DNA of 64,000 nucleotides from Cryobacterium melibiosiphilum. GTDB taxonomy: Bacteria > Actinomycetota > Actinomycetes > Actinomycetales > Microbacteriaceae. The translations under genes and the position numbers were made by a program. Of the stretch, positions 52,844 to 61,657 are shown piece after piece (within the stretch, counting starts at the first letter, position 1; each line of letters begins with the position of its first letter). The notes under the pieces were generated by a model. It worked only from the letters and a program-made list of their open reading frames with translations, was not told where the DNA came from and searched no databases. The stretch is from positions 124,356 to 188,355 of the forward strand of contig NZ_QZVS01000095.1 of the NCBI RefSeq assembly GCF_003602235.1, read 5' to 3'.

Positions 52844-53593
52844 TTATTTGCCGCGGCCGCGCAGCACCGCGCGCAGCTTCTCCTTGTTGAGGCCGGCGAT
52901 CGCGGTCAGCGGAATGCCCGCCGGGCACACCTGCACGCACTCGCCGAAGACCGAGCAGGGACCGAACTCCTCGTCCATTGCCTCCACCATGCCGTCGGCG
53001 CGTGAGCCGCGCTCCACGGCCGTGGTCGGCAGCAGCGACAGGTGCATGAGCTTGGCTCCGGTGAACAGGTTCGCCGACCCGTTCGGGCAGGCCGCCACGC
53101 ACGCGCCGCAGCCGATGCACGCCGCGAAGTCGAGGGCGGCCTCCGCGGTGTCGTGGCTGACCGGGTGGGCGTCGGCATCCGCTGCCGTGCCGGCCGCGAG
53201 GGAGACGTAGCCGCCGCCCTCGATGATGCGGTCAAGACCGGAGCGGTCGACGGCGAGATCTTTCACGACCGGGAACGCGCCCGAGCGGAACGGCTCGAGC
53301 ACGACGGTGCTGCCGTCGGGAAAACTGCGCAGGTGCTGCCGGCACGAGGGCGTGTTGGCGACCGGGCCGTGCGGCTGGCCGTCGACGGTCACCCCGCAGG
53401 ACCCGCAGATGCCCTCACGGCAGTCGGAGTCGAACGCGACGGGTTCCTTGCCGGTGCTGACGAGCTGGTCATTGAGCTTGTCGAGGGCTTCGAGCAGCGT
53501 GAATTCCGCGCCGGCGCCCTCGAGGTCGTAGCTCTCGAAGCGGCCGTGGACCGCGGTGGATTCCTGGCGCCAAATCTTGAACGTGAGCTTCAT
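52844..53593 (-). CDS. sdhB: Succinate dehydrogenase iron-sulfur subunit
   Basis: A 249-residue SdhB that passes electrons from FADH2 to quinone through three clusters. Ligands are visible: [2Fe-2S] in CREGICGSCG with the earlier and later Cys, [4Fe-4S] in CIGCGACVAACP, and the third cluster in CSVFGECVQVCPAGIP. The start ATG 53593 (MKLTFKIWRQ) overlaps the sdhA stop by four bases. It is the last gene of the sdhCAB operon. Confidence 0.93.
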   Translation of the reverse strand: MKLTFKIWRQESTAVHGRFESYDLEGAGAEFTLLEALDKLNDQLVSTGKEPVAFDSDCREGICGSCGVTVDGQPHGPVANTPSCRQHLRSFPDGSTVVLEPFRSGAFPVVKDLAVDRSGLDRIIEGGGYVSLAAGTAADADAHPVSHDTAEAALDFAACIGCGACVAACPNGSANLFTGAKLMHLSLLPTTAVERGSRADGMVEAMDEEFGPCSVFGECVQVCPAGIPLTAIAGLNKEKLRAVLRGRGK

Positions 53594-55578
53594 GAGGTCT
53601 TGTAGTTCCTTGTCTGCGGTCGTACCGATTCGAAGGTGAGGGGTTCGGCGTGGCGCCGATAACGGCCATCCGGACGGCGTTCCCACGCGGAGACGAACGC
53701 CCAGTTATCGTCGTCGCGGGCGGCTTCGCCGTCGGCCAGCTGGTGTTCCACACGAAAGTGCGCGCCGCACGACTCGTCGCGGTCGAGCGCGTCGAGGCAC
53801 ATCAACTCGCCGAGGTCGATGAAATCCGCCACCCGGCCGGCGCGTTCGAGCTCCTGGTTGAACCCTGCTGCCGTGCCGGCGACACGCAGGTCACGCTGAA
53901 AGTCGGCGCGCAGTTCACGAATCAGGCGGATGCCCTCGCTCAGCCCCGCCGCCGACCGGCTGACCCCGCAGCGTGCGTACAAAATCTCACCCAGCCTCCG
54001 GTGGAACCGGTCCGGTCCCTGGGTTCCCGGCGACGCCGCGAGGGCCTGCACGGCGCCCTCGGTCTCCGCCACGGTGCGGATCACGGCCATGTCGTCGGCC
54101 GGCAGGGCCGGTGTGCCGAGCAGCGGCGCGAGGTAGTTCGGAATCGACGCCGGCAGGGTGAACCAGCCGTCGACGTTCGCCGAGAGCAGCGAGTTCGCGC
54201 CGAGCCGGTTGGCGCCGTGGTAGGCCCAGCCGGCCTCGCCGCCCACGAACAGGCCGGGAATCGAGGTCATCAGGTCGTAATCGCTCCACAGCCCGCCCAT
54301 GGCGAAGTGCGCGCCAGGAGCGATGCGCATCGGCACCTCGAAGGGGCTCTCGCCCGTCGCATCCGCGTACATCTCGAACAGGTTGCCGTAGCGCTCCTCG
54401 ATGACCGTGCGGCCGATGCGGGCGAGCGGGTCGCGAAAGTCGAGGTAGACGCTGTTCTGCAGCGGCCCTACCCCGCGGCCGGCCTCGATCTCGTCGCGCG
54501 CGGCCCGGCTGGCGACATCGCGCGGGGCGAGGTTGCCGAACGCCGGATAGCGCCGCTCGAGGTAGTAGTCGCGTTCGGCTTCGGGAATGTCGTTGGCCGC
54601 GCGCGGGTCACCGGGCGCCACCGGAACCCAGATCCGGCCGTCGTTGCGCAGCGACTCGCTCATCAGGATGGTCTTGGACTGCCAGTCCGATCCGAGCGGC
54701 AGTGCCGTCGGGTGGAACTGCAGGAAGGACGGCGAGGCGAACAGGGCACCGCGGCGATGCGCGCGAAACGCCGCCGAGACGTTGGAGTTCTTGGCGAGCG
54801 TCGATTTGAAGAACGCGTTGCCGTAGCCGCCGGTGGCGAGCACCACGGCGTGGCCGGTCTGCGACCAGATCTCGCCACTGATCAGGTCGCGCACGACGAT
54901 GCCGCTCGCGACGCCGTCTTTCACGATCAGGTCGAGCATCTCGCTGCGGGTGTGCAGGGTGACGGTGCCGGCGGCGACCTGCCGCAGCAGCGCCTGCGAG
55001 GCCGCGGTCTGCAGCTGCTGACCGGTCTGGCCGCGCGTGTAGTAGGTGCGGGAGACCTGCACACCGCCGAACGACCGGGTCGCGAGCTGGCCGCCGTACT
55101 CCCGGGCGAACGGCGCTCCGATCGCGTCGAGATGGTCGATCACCCGCACGCTCTCTTCGGCGAGGCGCCAGCAGTCGGCTTCGCGGGCGCGAAAGTCGCC
55201 GCCCTTGACGGTGTCTTTCACGAATCGGGCGAGGCTGTCGTTGTCGACCTGACGGGCGCGGGCGGCGTTGATGCCGCCCTGCGCGGCCACGCTGTGCGCG
55301 CGGCGGGGGGAGTCGTGAAAGGTGAAGCTGTGCACGTTGTAGCCCTGCTCGCCGAGGGCGGCCGCGCAGGCGGCGCCGGCCAGCCCGGTGCCCACGACGA
55401 TCACGGTGAATTTGCGGCGGTTCAGCGGCGAGACGAGCTTGTAGTGCAGCTTGCGGTCGGCCCAGGCCTCGGCGGGGTCGCCGGTGGGCTGCCCGCCGGC
55501 GATGGGCTCGCCCAGCGTGCGCAGGTCATCGAGGGTGAGCGGGGCATCTGTCGTCGTTGCAGTCGAGGAAATCGTCAT
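53590..55578 (-). CDS. sdhA: Succinate dehydrogenase/fumarate reductase flavoprotein subunit
   Basis: A 662-residue flavoprotein that oxidises succinate to fumarate in the citric acid cycle. The FAD motif VVGTGLAGAACAAAL, the flavin-linking His in HSVAAQGGINAA, substrate-site HPTALP and GGEAGWAYHGANRLGANSLL are present. The first ~45 residues are polar and variable. ATG 55578 overlaps the sdhC stop by four bases (ATGA), as does its own stop with sdhB. Confidence 0.93.
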   Translation of the reverse strand: MTISSTATTTDAPLTLDDLRTLGEPIAGGQPTGDPAEAWADRKLHYKLVSPLNRRKFTVIVVGTGLAGAACAAALGEQGYNVHSFTFHDSPRRAHSVAAQGGINAARARQVDNDSLARFVKDTVKGGDFRAREADCWRLAEESVRVIDHLDAIGAPFAREYGGQLATRSFGGVQVSRTYYTRGQTGQQLQTAASQALLRQVAAGTVTLHTRSEMLDLIVKDGVASGIVVRDLISGEIWSQTGHAVVLATGGYGNAFFKSTLAKNSNVSAAFRAHRRGALFASPSFLQFHPTALPLGSDWQSKTILMSESLRNDGRIWVPVAPGDPRAANDIPEAERDYYLERRYPAFGNLAPRDVASRAARDEIEAGRGVGPLQNSVYLDFRDPLARIGRTVIEERYGNLFEMYADATGESPFEVPMRIAPGAHFAMGGLWSDYDLMTSIPGLFVGGEAGWAYHGANRLGANSLLSANVDGWFTLPASIPNYLAPLLGTPALPADDMAVIRTVAETEGAVQALAASPGTQGPDRFHRRLGEILYARCGVSRSAAGLSEGIRLIRELRADFQRDLRVAGTAAGFNQELERAGRVADFIDLGELMCLDALDRDESCGAHFRVEHQLADGEAARDDDNWAFVSAWERRPDGRYRRHAEPLTFESVRPQTRNYKTS

Positions 55579-56315
55579 TGCAGTACCCCCAGCAGCACCA
55601 GAATTGGAATCGAGATATTGCCGATCAGAATCACCAGGGCGATGACACCGGATGCCGCCACCAGGGTCGCGCGCAGCCGGCGGCCGGTCGCCCCCAGGTC
55701 GTGGGCGGCGGTCCAGATACCGTGGGCCACGTGCAGGGCCAGCACGATCATCGCGAGGGCGTAGAACACGCCCACCTCGGGGCGCTGAAAGCTCGCGATC
55801 AGGTTCTCGTAGGCGTGGCTGCTGTCCGTGGTCGCGGCCGCAAACGAATCGCTCGCTGCGGGGCTCGTTCCGGTGGTCAGGTCGAGCACGTGAAAGACCA
55901 CGAAGAACAGCAGCACGAGGCCGGTGACCGGCATGGTGCGTGCGGTGAACGAGCGCAGCGGCAGGTGGCGGCGGCGAAACGGGCCGCGGGCGAGCCGAGC
56001 GCGACGCCAGAGGATCGCGGCGCACACGACGTGGCCGGTGAGGCTCGCGAGCAGCACAAGACGCAGCACCCAAAGCAGTCCTTCGTGGGGGAGCACGGGC
56101 TCGAAGGCGGCGCGCAGCCACGCGGCGTAGGCGTTGAAGTGCTCGGCGCCCTGGTAGACCTTGAGGTTGCCGAACATGTGCACGAGCACGAAGGCCGAGA
56201 AGATCAGGCCGGTGACGGCCATCACGATCTTGCACCAGAACGTCGACAGCAGCGGATGCCGCCGCGCCGACGTGCTGCGCCCGCCCGGTCTGATCTCGGT
56301 CGTTTTCGTACTCAT
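55575..56315 (-). CDS. sdhC: Succinate dehydrogenase cytochrome b subunit
   Basis: A 246-residue membrane anchor with five hydrophobic helices and no separate SdhD gene, which fits the single-subunit diheme cytochrome b type (class B). Candidate heme-ligand histidines are in FVLVHMFGNLKVYQG, LASLTGHVVCA, LLFFVVFHVLD and IVLALHVAHG. ATG 56315 (MSTKTTEIRPGG) is chosen over an upstream extension. It is the first gene of sdhCAB and is divergent from umuD. Confidence 0.88.
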   Translation of the reverse strand: MSTKTTEIRPGGRSTSARRHPLLSTFWCKIVMAVTGLIFSAFVLVHMFGNLKVYQGAEHFNAYAAWLRAAFEPVLPHEGLLWVLRLVLLASLTGHVVCAAILWRRARLARGPFRRRHLPLRSFTARTMPVTGLVLLFFVVFHVLDLTTGTSPAASDSFAAATTDSSHAYENLIASFQRPEVGVFYALAMIVLALHVAHGIWTAAHDLGATGRRLRATLVAASGVIALVILIGNISIPILVLLGVLQ

Positions 56316-56463
56316 TCGTACCCCCTGCGCGCCGGTGACAGCGCGCATCCTCGTTCGTGCGTTGAACCGTTGGAAACCGGCCCCCCAGTATCGGTGCTGC
56401 GACACCAGTCTGGCAGTACTTCTCTGCCCGGGGACTACCCTGCTCCTACTCAGCGAAGAAAGC

Positions 56464-56469
56464 TAGAAT
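56464..56469 (+). promoter_or_regulatory. -10 element for leaderless umuD transcript
   Basis: TAGAAT at 56464-56469 ends 6 bases before the ATG at 56476, the spacing expected if transcription starts at the start codon itself. No ribosome-binding site precedes this ATG, which supports a leaderless message. Confidence 0.55.
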
Positions 56470-56471
56470 TA

Positions 56472-56487
56472 TCGAATGTATGTTCCC
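56472..56487. promoter_or_regulatory. LexA (SOS) box overlapping the umuD start
   Basis: TCGAATGTATGTTCCC resembles the actinobacterial/Gram-positive SOS box TCGAAC-N4-GTTCGA, with mismatches at the sixth and last two bases. It covers the start codon and presumed transcription start, so LexA binding would block initiation. Confidence 0.65.
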
Positions 56488-56979
56488 GATCGACCCGAGC
56501 TGGATCGACCCGAGCTGGATCGACCCGCACTGGTGACCACGGTCAGCCCGATCGCCGAGGCCGTCGCCATGCCGGCACGCGGCTACGCGCAGGCGGCCCC
56601 CGAATCCGTGCATGCCGGATTCCCCTCCCCGGCCGGGGGCTACTACACCGGTCCGGTCGACCTGAACCGGCACCTGATCCAAGACCCGACGGCGACCTTC
56701 ATCGTGCGCGTCAGCGGCGACAGCATGACCGGGGCCGGCATCTTCGACGGCGACGAGATCATCGTCGACCGCTCCCTCGAGGCCCGGGATGGCAGCGTCA
56801 TCATCGCCGTCGTCGACAGCGAGCTGACGATCAAGCGGCTGCGGATCGACGAGGGCGGCACCCGGCCGGGCGGCATCCGTCTGGTGCCCGAAAATCCGGC
56901 GTACCCCGATATCGTGCTCGAAGAAATGAGCGAGCTGACCGTTTGGGGAGTGGTCACCCGGTGCCTGCACCGTGTCTGA
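56476..56979 (+). CDS. umuD: UmuD-like S24 peptidase, polymerase V accessory subunit
   Basis: A 167-residue LexA/UmuD-fold protein. The self-cleavage site is Ala47-Gly48 in VHAGFPSPA, and the Ser-Lys dyad is Ser83 in SGDSM and Lys120 in LTIKRL. After RecA-stimulated cleavage, UmuD' would join UmuC as DNA polymerase V for translesion synthesis. The N-terminus carries a PELDR repeat from a 15-base duplication. ATG 56476 lies inside the SOS box and fits a leaderless start; ATG 56569 (MPARGYAQA) is the alternative. It overlaps umuC by 8 bases. Confidence 0.88.
   Translation: MYVPDRPELDRPELDRPALVTTVSPIAEAVAMPARGYAQAAPESVHAGFPSPAGGYYTGPVDLNRHLIQDPTATFIVRVSGDSMTGAGIFDGDEIIVDRSLEARDGSVIIAVVDSELTIKRLRIDEGGTRPGGIRLVPENPAYPDIVLEEMSELTVWGVVTRCLHRV
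56488..56532. repeat. 15-bp triple repeat at the 5' end of umuD
   Basis: GATCGACCCGAGCTG twice, followed by GATCGACCCGCACTG, in frame (DRPEL units), immediately after the SOS box. Confidence 0.88.
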
Positions 56980-58264
56980 GACGAAGGCTCCCGCACCGTC
57001 GATCGCGATCGTCGACGCCAACAACTTCTACGTCTCCTGCGAGCGCATCTTCAACCCGAAGCTGGAGGGCAAGCCGGTCGTCGTGCTGTCCAACAACGAC
57101 GGATGCGTCATTGCCCGTTCACAGGAGGCCAAGGCGCTGAAGATCGACATGGCCGCGCCGTGGCACAGCATATCCGCCGAAGCGACCGCGCACGGCGTCA
57201 TCGCCCGCTCGAGCAACTATGAGCTCTACGGTGACCTGTCCGCCCGCACCGTGGAACTGCTCGGCCGCTACACCTCATCGCAGGAGGTGTATTCGATCGA
57301 CGAGAGCTTCATCCGCCTCACCGGCACCCCGGGCGAGGTGACGGCGACCGCCCGGGAGATCCGCACGGCCGTGAAAAAGCTGATCGGCCTGCCGGTCAGC
57401 GTCGGCATCGCGACCAGCAAGACCCTCGCGAAACTTGCCAATCGCGGCTCGAAAACCGCTCCGGCGCTGGCCGGGGTCTGCAACCTGGCCGCCTACTCGC
57501 CCGAGCAGCTGACCACGATTTTGACCTCGATCGAGGTCGGCCAGGTGTGGGGCATCGGAGCCCGTACCGCGCAGAAGCTGATCGGCATGGGCATCTACAG
57601 CGCGGCCGACCTGCGCGATGCGGATGCCGTTCGGGTACGCAGCCGGTTCGGCGTCGTGCAGGAGCGGGTGCTGCAGGAACTGCGTGGCCTGGACTGCCTG
57701 CCCCTGGAGGAGCTGCGCGCCGACAAGGAACAGATCCAGTTCTCGCGGTCGTTCTCGATCCCGATCAGCACCGTGCATGAGCTGAGAGAAGTGCTGTCGG
57801 TCTACACGCAGCGGGCCGCGGCCCGGCTGCGGGAACAGGGATCCCTGGCCCGCCTCATGCGCTGCTACGCGTCCACGTCGCCCTTCAAGGAAGACCATGT
57901 CACGCACGCGGTCTCACTCGCCTTCCCCAATCCGACCGACGATCCCGTCGAAATGTACCGGGCCGCGATCGCCGCGCTCGGGCCGCAGCTGCAGTCTCAT
58001 CGGAAGTATGTTCGGGTCGGGGTGAGCTTGCATGACTTCTCGCCGAGTGACTCCCATGCGGCCCTCGACATCTTCGACACCGATCCCGCTGCGTTCAAAG
58101 CTGGTGCCGTGCTCGACGCCATCACGGCGAAGTACGGTGCCGACACTCTCGGCCTGGGGCTCGGCGGGCTGCGCACGAATCGTGCCTGGACCATGCGCCG
58201 CGACATGGTCTCCCCGCGGGCGACCACCCATTGGTCTGAGCTGGCCACCGTGCACGCCCGCTGA
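56972..58264 (+). CDS. umuC: Y-family DNA polymerase V catalytic subunit
   Basis: A 430-residue UmuC. Palm-domain motifs with the catalytic acidic residues are IVDANNFYVSCERIF and VYSIDESFIRLTGT; the finger/thumb region includes GVGIATSKTLAKLAN-like (VSVGIATSKTLAKLAN) and a helix-hairpin-helix at QVWGIGARTAQKLIGMGI. The little-finger domain ends near residue 400. It replicates past lesions and is error-prone. The GTG start overlaps umuD; both should be under the SOS box upstream of umuD. Confidence 0.93.
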   Translation: MSETKAPAPSIAIVDANNFYVSCERIFNPKLEGKPVVVLSNNDGCVIARSQEAKALKIDMAAPWHSISAEATAHGVIARSSNYELYGDLSARTVELLGRYTSSQEVYSIDESFIRLTGTPGEVTATAREIRTAVKKLIGLPVSVGIATSKTLAKLANRGSKTAPALAGVCNLAAYSPEQLTTILTSIEVGQVWGIGARTAQKLIGMGIYSAADLRDADAVRVRSRFGVVQERVLQELRGLDCLPLEELRADKEQIQFSRSFSIPISTVHELREVLSVYTQRAAARLREQGSLARLMRCYASTSPFKEDHVTHAVSLAFPNPTDDPVEMYRAAIAALGPQLQSHRKYVRVGVSLHDFSPSDSHAALDIFDTDPAAFKAGAVLDAITAKYGADTLGLGLGGLRTNRAWTMRRDMVSPRATTHWSELATVHAR

Positions 58265-58296
58265 CCGCAGGCCGCTGGGCCTGCACCGCTGCGCCG

Positions 58297-58578
58297 TTAT
58301 ATTGCCGGAGGGATGGGGACGACCGGAAGGTCCGGCGTCGTTTCCGGGTGGATGCTGCGGGTTTCGGACCGCCGACGCCGCCCGGGAATCAGATCGCCCA
58401 GATGCACCATCGGCACGATCTTCGCGATGGCGAGCGCCGCGAACATCACCGTGTTGATCGCCACGAAGGCGGCGAGGATGGCGAAGAACTCGGAGTGCAG
58501 CGTGGACTCCGGCAGCAGGATCCCCGTCGGAATCAGGATCCCCGTCAAAGTCAGGGGATTGCCGAGCACGGTGATCAT
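58297..58578 (-). CDS. Small membrane protein coupled to glycosyltransferase
   Basis: A 93-residue protein with one or two hydrophobic segments (FFAILAAFVAINTVMFAALA and a shorter N-terminal one) and a basic, proline-rich C-terminal tail. I do not recognise a family. ATG 58578 overlaps the stop of the glycosyltransferase gene by four bases (ATGA), so it is translationally coupled and may be an accessory subunit. A small direct repeat encodes the doubled GILIPTGILLP. Confidence 0.68.
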   Translation of the reverse strand: MITVLGNPLTLTGILIPTGILLPESTLHSEFFAILAAFVAINTVMFAALAIAKIVPMVHLGDLIPGRRRRSETRSIHPETTPDLPVVPIPPAI

Positions 58579-60011
58579 CGGGTCGCATCTTCCCGGGGCT
58601 GGGCCGTATGTGCGACGTGTCCCCAGGTGCCCTGCCGTCCGCGGGTGATGTCCACGATGCCCTTCACATAAATCACGTTGAGGAACATATCGAAGAGCAA
58701 CTCCGGCACCACGGTGACGGCGAGCAGTCGGGCCGGCCAGCCGCCCTTCCAGACCGAGACCACGCGCTCGGCCGTGAAGACGATGCCGAGGCCGAGCCAG
58801 AACGGAAACCAGACCCACGCGCTGATCGACACGAGCGTCAGCACGATCAGGAACATGAAGCCGCTGAGGGCGATCACGCTGTACCCGATGCCGAGTTGTT
58901 GCGCCCAGTACCGGAAGGTGGGCGGGGTGATGCCGTAGGCCCCGAGGTTTTCGAGCGCACCGCGCTGCCAGCGCAGCCGCTGCGTCCAGAGGCTGCCGAG
59001 GCTGGGCATGACTTCGGTGACCACGGTGCACTCCGAGGGCGAGATGATGAGCGCGCCGAGGGACTTCAGCGCGATCGTCAGCTCGTTGTCTTCGGTCAGG
59101 GCCAGGGTGTCATAGACGTGGCCCGGGGTGCCGGGGATCGTGACCCCGCGATTGCGGGCGACTTCCCGCAGGGCGCGGGAGCGGAACATCGACGCGGTGC
59201 CGGTGAGCACGAAGACCTTGCCCCGGCGGCGGTGGATCTGAGCCGAGTAGCGCACGTATTCGTTGCGCTGCATCTGCCCGAGGAGCCCGGCACCGGGTTC
59301 TCCGTAGAACAGTCCGCCGATGGCCATGAGGGCCCGGTCGCTCGTGAAGCGCGCGACGCCGGCGGACAGAAAACCGGCATCCAGGGTCGTGTCCGCGTCG
59401 AGCACCATGATGATGTCGTTGTCGCCCTGGAGGGGCAGGATCTGTTCCAGCACCTGGTTGAGGGCGCCGGCCTTCTTCTCCCGGTTGTCGACGGTTGTGT
59501 GAACCTCGACGCCGTGGCGGCGGGCGATGCCGGCGGTGTTGTCGGTGCAGTTGTCCGCGACCACGATCACCCGGTCCGGAGGATGCGACTGGGACAACAG
59601 TGAGCTCAGGGTCGCCGACAGCGACGCCTCCTCGTTGTAGGCGGGGATCAAGACGGTGAGGCGCACGGGACCGGCGTAGACCCCCCGGGTGGCGGCCATC
59701 ACGATTTTCGGGGCGAGCGGCGCAGTACGCGGATTGGTCGACCGTCTCGAGGTGTTGGTCACCTTCCGCTCGAGAAGGGCGACACCGGCGGCGAACAGCA
59801 CGGCAAGCGCGACGGCCGCCCACAAGACCCGCGGCGGCGGCGCTTCGAGGGCGTAGAGGTACGTCCAGATGCCGAAGATCAACCCCTCGCTGGGTGCCTC
59901 ACCCGCGGCGGGGGTGTCGGCGGCGACGGCGATCCAGAGAATTGTGGCGGCGACGATGACGGCCGCGCCCACGACAAGGCCCACCGTGCGTCCGAATAGT
60001 GTGGCCCCCAT
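58575..60011 (-). CDS. Membrane glycosyltransferase family 2 (BcsA/poly-GlcNAc synthase-like)
   Basis: A 478-residue processive-type glycosyltransferase. Two N-terminal membrane segments are followed by the GT-A domain: LTVLIPAYNEEASL, the DxD-type MVLDADTTLD, a TEDNEL motif with the catalytic acid, and QRLRWQRG, the QxxRW product-binding motif. Three or four C-terminal membrane segments follow. Such enzymes polymerise and export beta-linked sugars; the sugar is unknown. The perfect palindrome CCCCCATATGGGGG (60005-60018) covers the start codon, and no ordinary ribosome-binding site is visible. Confidence 0.85.
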   Translation of the reverse strand: MGATLFGRTVGLVVGAAVIVAATILWIAVAADTPAAGEAPSEGLIFGIWTYLYALEAPPPRVLWAAVALAVLFAAGVALLERKVTNTSRRSTNPRTAPLAPKIVMAATRGVYAGPVRLTVLIPAYNEEASLSATLSSLLSQSHPPDRVIVVADNCTDNTAGIARRHGVEVHTTVDNREKKAGALNQVLEQILPLQGDNDIIMVLDADTTLDAGFLSAGVARFTSDRALMAIGGLFYGEPGAGLLGQMQRNEYVRYSAQIHRRRGKVFVLTGTASMFRSRALREVARNRGVTIPGTPGHVYDTLALTEDNELTIALKSLGALIISPSECTVVTEVMPSLGSLWTQRLRWQRGALENLGAYGITPPTFRYWAQQLGIGYSVIALSGFMFLIVLTLVSISAWVWFPFWLGLGIVFTAERVVSVWKGGWPARLLAVTVVPELLFDMFLNVIYVKGIVDITRGRQGTWGHVAHTAQPREDATR

Positions 60012-60018
60012 ATGGGGG
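60005..60018. promoter_or_regulatory. Perfect 14-base palindrome over the glycosyltransferase start
   Basis: CCCCCATATGGGGG places the ATG in the exact centre of a symmetric sequence. It could bind a repressor, or fold so as to hide the start codon. Confidence 0.45.
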
Positions 60019-60083
60019 AGTCTAAATGGCGGTTATGTCGTTATCCTGTGCAAATCTCAGCATAATGATCGGGTGCTGGCGGC

Positions 60084-60422
60084 CTAGCCGTGCAGATGGT
60101 GAATGGGCCAGCCGGTGGTCGTCACGAGGGTGTCGAGCAGCGCCTGGGCCGCGCGCCGAGCTTCGGCCGAGCCACGCGGGTCGGAGACATCGATCGCGAG
60201 CGGCGGGGCTTCGCCGAATTTCGGAATGTCGACGACGACCCGGCCGCCGTGGGGCAGTGCCACGAAGGGATTGCGGGTGCCCGCTCCATGCACGGGGGAG
60301 TCCAGCGCCGCCGCAATCGCGTCGAGCGCGTCGAGTTTGGTGATGGCTGCGTCGACGATGATCGTTGCGGTGTTGTTGGTTGTCGTCGTGTTCGTCGCGG
60401 TGTCGGGTGGGGTCGTAGCCAT
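60084..60422 (-). CDS. Small conserved-looking protein of unknown function
   Basis: A 112-residue soluble protein. The Thr/Asn-rich start (TATNTTTTNNTAT) precedes a compact alpha/beta-looking core (VVVDIPKFGEAPPLAIDVSD; RRAAQALLDTLVTTTGWPI). I do not recognise a family. It lies 50 bases after hutI on the same strand and may be the end of the hut operon; a possible role there cannot be inferred from the sequence. Confidence 0.6.
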   Translation of the reverse strand: MATTPPDTATNTTTTNNTATIIVDAAITKLDALDAIAAALDSPVHGAGTRNPFVALPHGGRVVVDIPKFGEAPPLAIDVSDPRGSAEARRAAQALLDTLVTTTGWPIHHLHG

Positions 60423-60472
60423 GCGGGCTCCCTGCTGGTGGGTGTGTGACGACCTTAGCGGGGTCGGCTGTC

Positions 60473-61657
60473 CTACAGCGCCGGCGGGCGAGGCATCCGC
60501 TGCCCGCGCTGCCAGACCGCGATCGTGAGCGGCACGCCGGGTCGGTAGGCCAGATGGGCGACGGATGGCGCATCCAGCACCTGAAAGTCGGCCCGCCCGC
60601 CCGCGACCAGCGACCCGACGGCGTCTGCGCCCGTGTCGCGCTGCAGGGCCCGGGCACCGCCGCGGGTCGCCGCCCACACGGCCTCCTCGATGGTGAGGCC
60701 CATCTGCAGCACCGCCGTCGCCACAGCGAACTGCATCGAGGTCGTATACGAGGTGCCGGGGTTGCAGTTGGTGGCGAGGGCGACGGTGACCCCGGCGTCG
60801 AGCAGCCGCCGGGCGGGGGCGAGCGGTTGGCGCGTCGACAGGTCGCAGGCCGGCAGCACCGTGGCCACCGTCGTAGCGCCGGCGAGCGCGTCGAGATCGG
60901 CGGGCGAGACAGCATTGCAGTGGTCGACGCTCGCCGCGCCGAGCTCGACGGCGAGCGCGATGCCCCCGCCCGGTCCGAGCTGGTTGCCGTGCACCCGCAG
61001 GCCCAGGCCCGCTGCCCGCCCGGCGAGCAGCACCTCGTGGCTCTGCTCCACGTCGAAGGCGCCGCGCTCGCAGAAGACATCGATGAACGATACCCAGGGC
61101 AGAACGGCGGCGAGCATCGGCCCGGTCACCAGGTCGAGGTAGTCGCGAGTGTCGATCTCGTCGGGTACGACGTGGGCGCCGAGAAAGCTGACGACGTCGG
61201 CGTGGCGCGCACCGATCTGCGCCGCCCGCCGCTCGGAGTCGACGTCGAGCCCGTAGCCGGTCTTCGTTTCGAGAAAGGTCGTGCCCTGGGCGAGGGCCTC
61301 GGCGGCCAGGCGCTGCACGGTCGACTCGAGTTCGGCATCCGTGGCCGCCCGCGTCGCCGTCACCGTGTCACGGATGCCGCCCGCCGCGTAGGGCTGTCCC
61401 GCCATGCGCGCTTCGAATTCGGCGGAACGGTCGCCGGCGAAAAGCAGGTGGGTATGCGAGTCGACCCACCCCGGCAACACGGCCCGGCCGCCGACCGACA
61501 CCCGGGTGTCGGCGGCGGGGGCGTGCGTGGCATCCCCGATCCAGCGGATGCGGCCGCCCTGCACCAGCATCGCCCGGTCGGCCCGGCGCGGCTCGCCATC
61601 GGCCTGGGTGGTGAGTTCGCCGATGTCGGTGATCAGCTGGGTCGTCTCGTTCGTCAT
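60473..61657 (-). CDS. hutI: Imidazolonepropionase
   Basis: A 394-residue metal-dependent amidohydrolase that opens the imidazolone ring to give N-formimidoyl-L-glutamate, the third step of histidine degradation. HTHLLFAGDR near the start holds metal ligands; ETKTGYGLD, VHGNQLGPGGG, DHCNAVS and ATNCNPG are family motifs. ATG 61657 overlaps the hutF stop by four bases. Catalytic regions are complete. Confidence 0.93.
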   Translation of the reverse strand: MTNETTQLITDIGELTTQADGEPRRADRAMLVQGGRIRWIGDATHAPAADTRVSVGGRAVLPGWVDSHTHLLFAGDRSAEFEARMAGQPYAAGGIRDTVTATRAATDAELESTVQRLAAEALAQGTTFLETKTGYGLDVDSERRAAQIGARHADVVSFLGAHVVPDEIDTRDYLDLVTGPMLAAVLPWVSFIDVFCERGAFDVEQSHEVLLAGRAAGLGLRVHGNQLGPGGGIALAVELGAASVDHCNAVSPADLDALAGATTVATVLPACDLSTRQPLAPARRLLDAGVTVALATNCNPGTSYTTSMQFAVATAVLQMGLTIEEAVWAATRGGARALQRDTGADAVGSLVAGGRADFQVLDAPSVAHLAYRPGVPLTIAVWQRGQRMPRPPAL

